A stretch of 5,340 bases of DNA from Actinomycetota bacterium. Lineage in GTDB: Bacteria; Actinomycetota; Acidimicrobiia; IMCC26256; PALSA-610. A program made the position numbers and the translations under genes. Location: assembly GCA_030839005.1 (NCBI GenBank), contig JAUZEM010000429.1, positions 1 through 5,340 on the forward strand, given 5' to 3'. Positions 4,335 through 5,340 of the stretch are shown in pieces; positions within the stretch are counted from its first letter, which is position 1, and each line of letters begins with the position of its first letter. Under the pieces are notes generated by a model that did no database searches, was not told the DNA's origin, and saw only the letters and a program-made list of their open reading frames with translations.

Positions 4335-5340
4335 CTACGCGTTCTTCAGGTCCTCTATCACCTTCGTCCACTGCTGCGGATCGGCTTTGTACGGCGCATA
4401 GAACGAACAGCGGTCGACGACCCCGCCGTAGCGCCGCTTCAGCTCGGCGCCGACACCCTCCGGCCCGGCGACGACGGCGAACGTGTGCAGGACCTCGTCG
4501 TCGATCAGCTCGCCCATCTCGACCCACTTGCCCTGCTTCGAGAGTCCGTTGAGCTCGGTCTGCAGGTCGCCCCAACCGTGCAGCTCGAGCACACCGCGAT
4601 ACGCGGGCGTGGAGCCGTAGAACGCGATCTGTTGCTTCACCCCCGTCGCGGCCGCCGCGATCTCCTCGTCGGTGGTGCCGGTGACGACGAACAGGGGTCC
4701 CGAGACCTGGAAGGAGGAACGATCGCGCCCGGCCTTCTTCAGACCACGCTCGACCGCCGGCATCGTCACTTCCTTGACGTAGCGCTCCGTGGTGAAGCCG
4801 TGGATGATGATGCCGTCGGCGACCTCGCCCGCAACCTCGGTCATCATCTCGCCGACCGCCGCGAGGAACACCTTGGGCGCGCCGTAGGAGTTCGGCGTGG
4901 GCGCGAAGAACGGCGTCATCAAGGTGTGCTTGTAGAACTCGCCGTCGAACTTGAGGGGCGTCTGGTCGTTCCACGCGCTCCAGATGGCCTGCAGGGCGAG
5001 GATGTACTCGCGCATGCGCCGGGCCGGATGCGACCACGGCATCGAGAACCGCTTCTCGATGTGCGGCTTGATCTGGGAGCCGAGGCCGAGGACGAAGCGG
5101 CCCTTCGACATCTGCTGCAGGTCGTTGGCCGTGTACGCCAGGACCATCGGAGTGCGGGCAAACGCGACGGCGATGCCCGTCGCGAGCTCGATGCGCTCGG
5201 TGTGCTCGGCGGCCACGAGCGCGGGAAAGAACGGGTCGTGGCTGGTCTCGGCGGTGAGCAGGCCGTCGTAGCCGAACTCCTCGAGCTCCTTCGCCCGTGC
5301 GGCGATGTCGGCCAGCGACGCCGCCATGACTCCACTGTCG
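4335..5340 (-). CDS. LLM-class F420-dependent oxidoreductase (MSMEG_2256/TIGR03617-like), N-terminus cut by window edge
   Basis: The frame runs on the minus strand from the window edge to a TAG at 4337-4335. From the first internal ATG (5327) there are 330 residues: ELEEFGYDGLLTAETSHDPFFP (15-35), ERIELATGIAVAFARTPMVLA (44-64), GRFVLGLGSQIKPHIEKRF (76-94), PWSHPARRMREYILALQAIW (97-116), FYKHTLMTPFF (131-141) and LAAVGEMMTEVAGEVADGIIIHGFTTERYV (155-184). These blocks resemble the actinobacterial F420-dependent group defined by MSMEG_2256 (TIGR03617). Such proteins are expected to use reduced or oxidised coenzyme F420 for hydride transfer; their substrates are mostly unknown. Starting at 5327 would omit the first barrel strand, and four further open codons (D-S-G-V) precede it. 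The true start is therefore probably just outside the window, with an N-terminus of the MKVDSGVM type. The gene converges on the hydrolase with 2 bp between stop codons, so it belongs to a separate transcription unit. Confidence 0.88.
   Translation of the reverse strand, partial: DSGVMAASLADIAARAKELEEFGYDGLLTAETSHDPFFPALVAAEHTERIELATGIAVAFARTPMVLAYTANDLQQMSKGRFVLGLGSQIKPHIEKRFSMPWSHPARRMREYILALQAIWSAWNDQTPLKFDGEFYKHTLMTPFFAPTPNSYGAPKVFLAAVGEMMTEVAGEVADGIIIHGFTTERYVKEVTMPAVERGLKKAGRDRSSFQVSGPLFVVTGTTDEEIAAAATGVKQQIAFYGSTPAYRGVLELHGWGDLQTELNGLSKQGKWVEMGELIDDEVLHTFAVVAGPEGVGAELKRRYGGVVDRCSFYAPYKADPQQWTKVIEDLKNA

Noticed and set aside
3496..5037. 513-codon open frame on the minus strand covering both the hydrolase and part of the F420 oxidoreductase
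   Set aside because: It is antisense to one well-supported gene and out of frame with the other. Its product is Arg/Gly/Val-rich low complexity without recognisable motifs, as expected of shadow frames in GC-rich DNA.
5325..5327. ATG at 5327 as the true start of the F420 oxidoreductase
   Set aside because: The frame is open to the window edge, and starting here would remove the first beta strand of the barrel; a start just beyond the window is more likely.

Overview
The window is very GC-rich, with strong G/C bias at third codon positions, GTG as well as ATG starts, and promoter-like TAnnnT boxes placed immediately before start codons. Together with an F420-type luciferase-like oxidoreductase and an actinobacterial-style alpha/beta hydrolase, this points to an actinobacterium. 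A lineage such as Acidimicrobiia, or a mycolic-acid relative, is plausible, but the sequence alone does not settle it. No rRNA, tRNA, CRISPR array, transposase or other mobile element is visible, and no stretch over 300 bases lacks a gene.

Layout: (i) 1-1473, + strand: 3' part of an acyl-CoA carboxylase carboxyltransferase (beta) subunit whose start lies outside the window. (ii) 1505-2206, +: a small cupin-fold Fe(II)/2-oxoglutarate dioxygenase of aspartyl/asparaginyl beta-hydroxylase type, preceded by a -10-like box suited to a leaderless transcript. (iii) 2223-2244: a perfect 22-bp palindrome of TetR-operator type in the 55-bp gap before (iv) 2262-3410, +: a flavin-dependent luciferase-like monooxygenase resembling limonene 1,2-monooxygenase (LimB). 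(v) 3417-3500: six imperfect 14-bp tandem repeats that fill the next intergenic gap and run into (vi) 3481-4332, +: an alpha/beta hydrolase with a GTG start. (vii) 4335-5340, - strand: an F420-dependent luciferase-like oxidoreductase that converges on the hydrolase with 2 bp between stop codons. Its extreme N-terminus is cut by the window edge.

How they may work together (inference): oxygenases, a hydrolase and an acyl-CoA carboxylase next to each other look like part of a catabolic locus for a lipid, terpenoid or other hydrophobic carbon source: oxygenation, then hydrolysis, with carboxylation of a CoA product. The operator suggests that the LimB-like gene, and probably the hydrolase behind it, is derepressed by a ligand-binding TetR protein encoded elsewhere. 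The least ordinary parts of the window are the two intergenic gaps: the perfect palindrome, and the 14-bp repeat array whose core nearly matches one arm of that palindrome.
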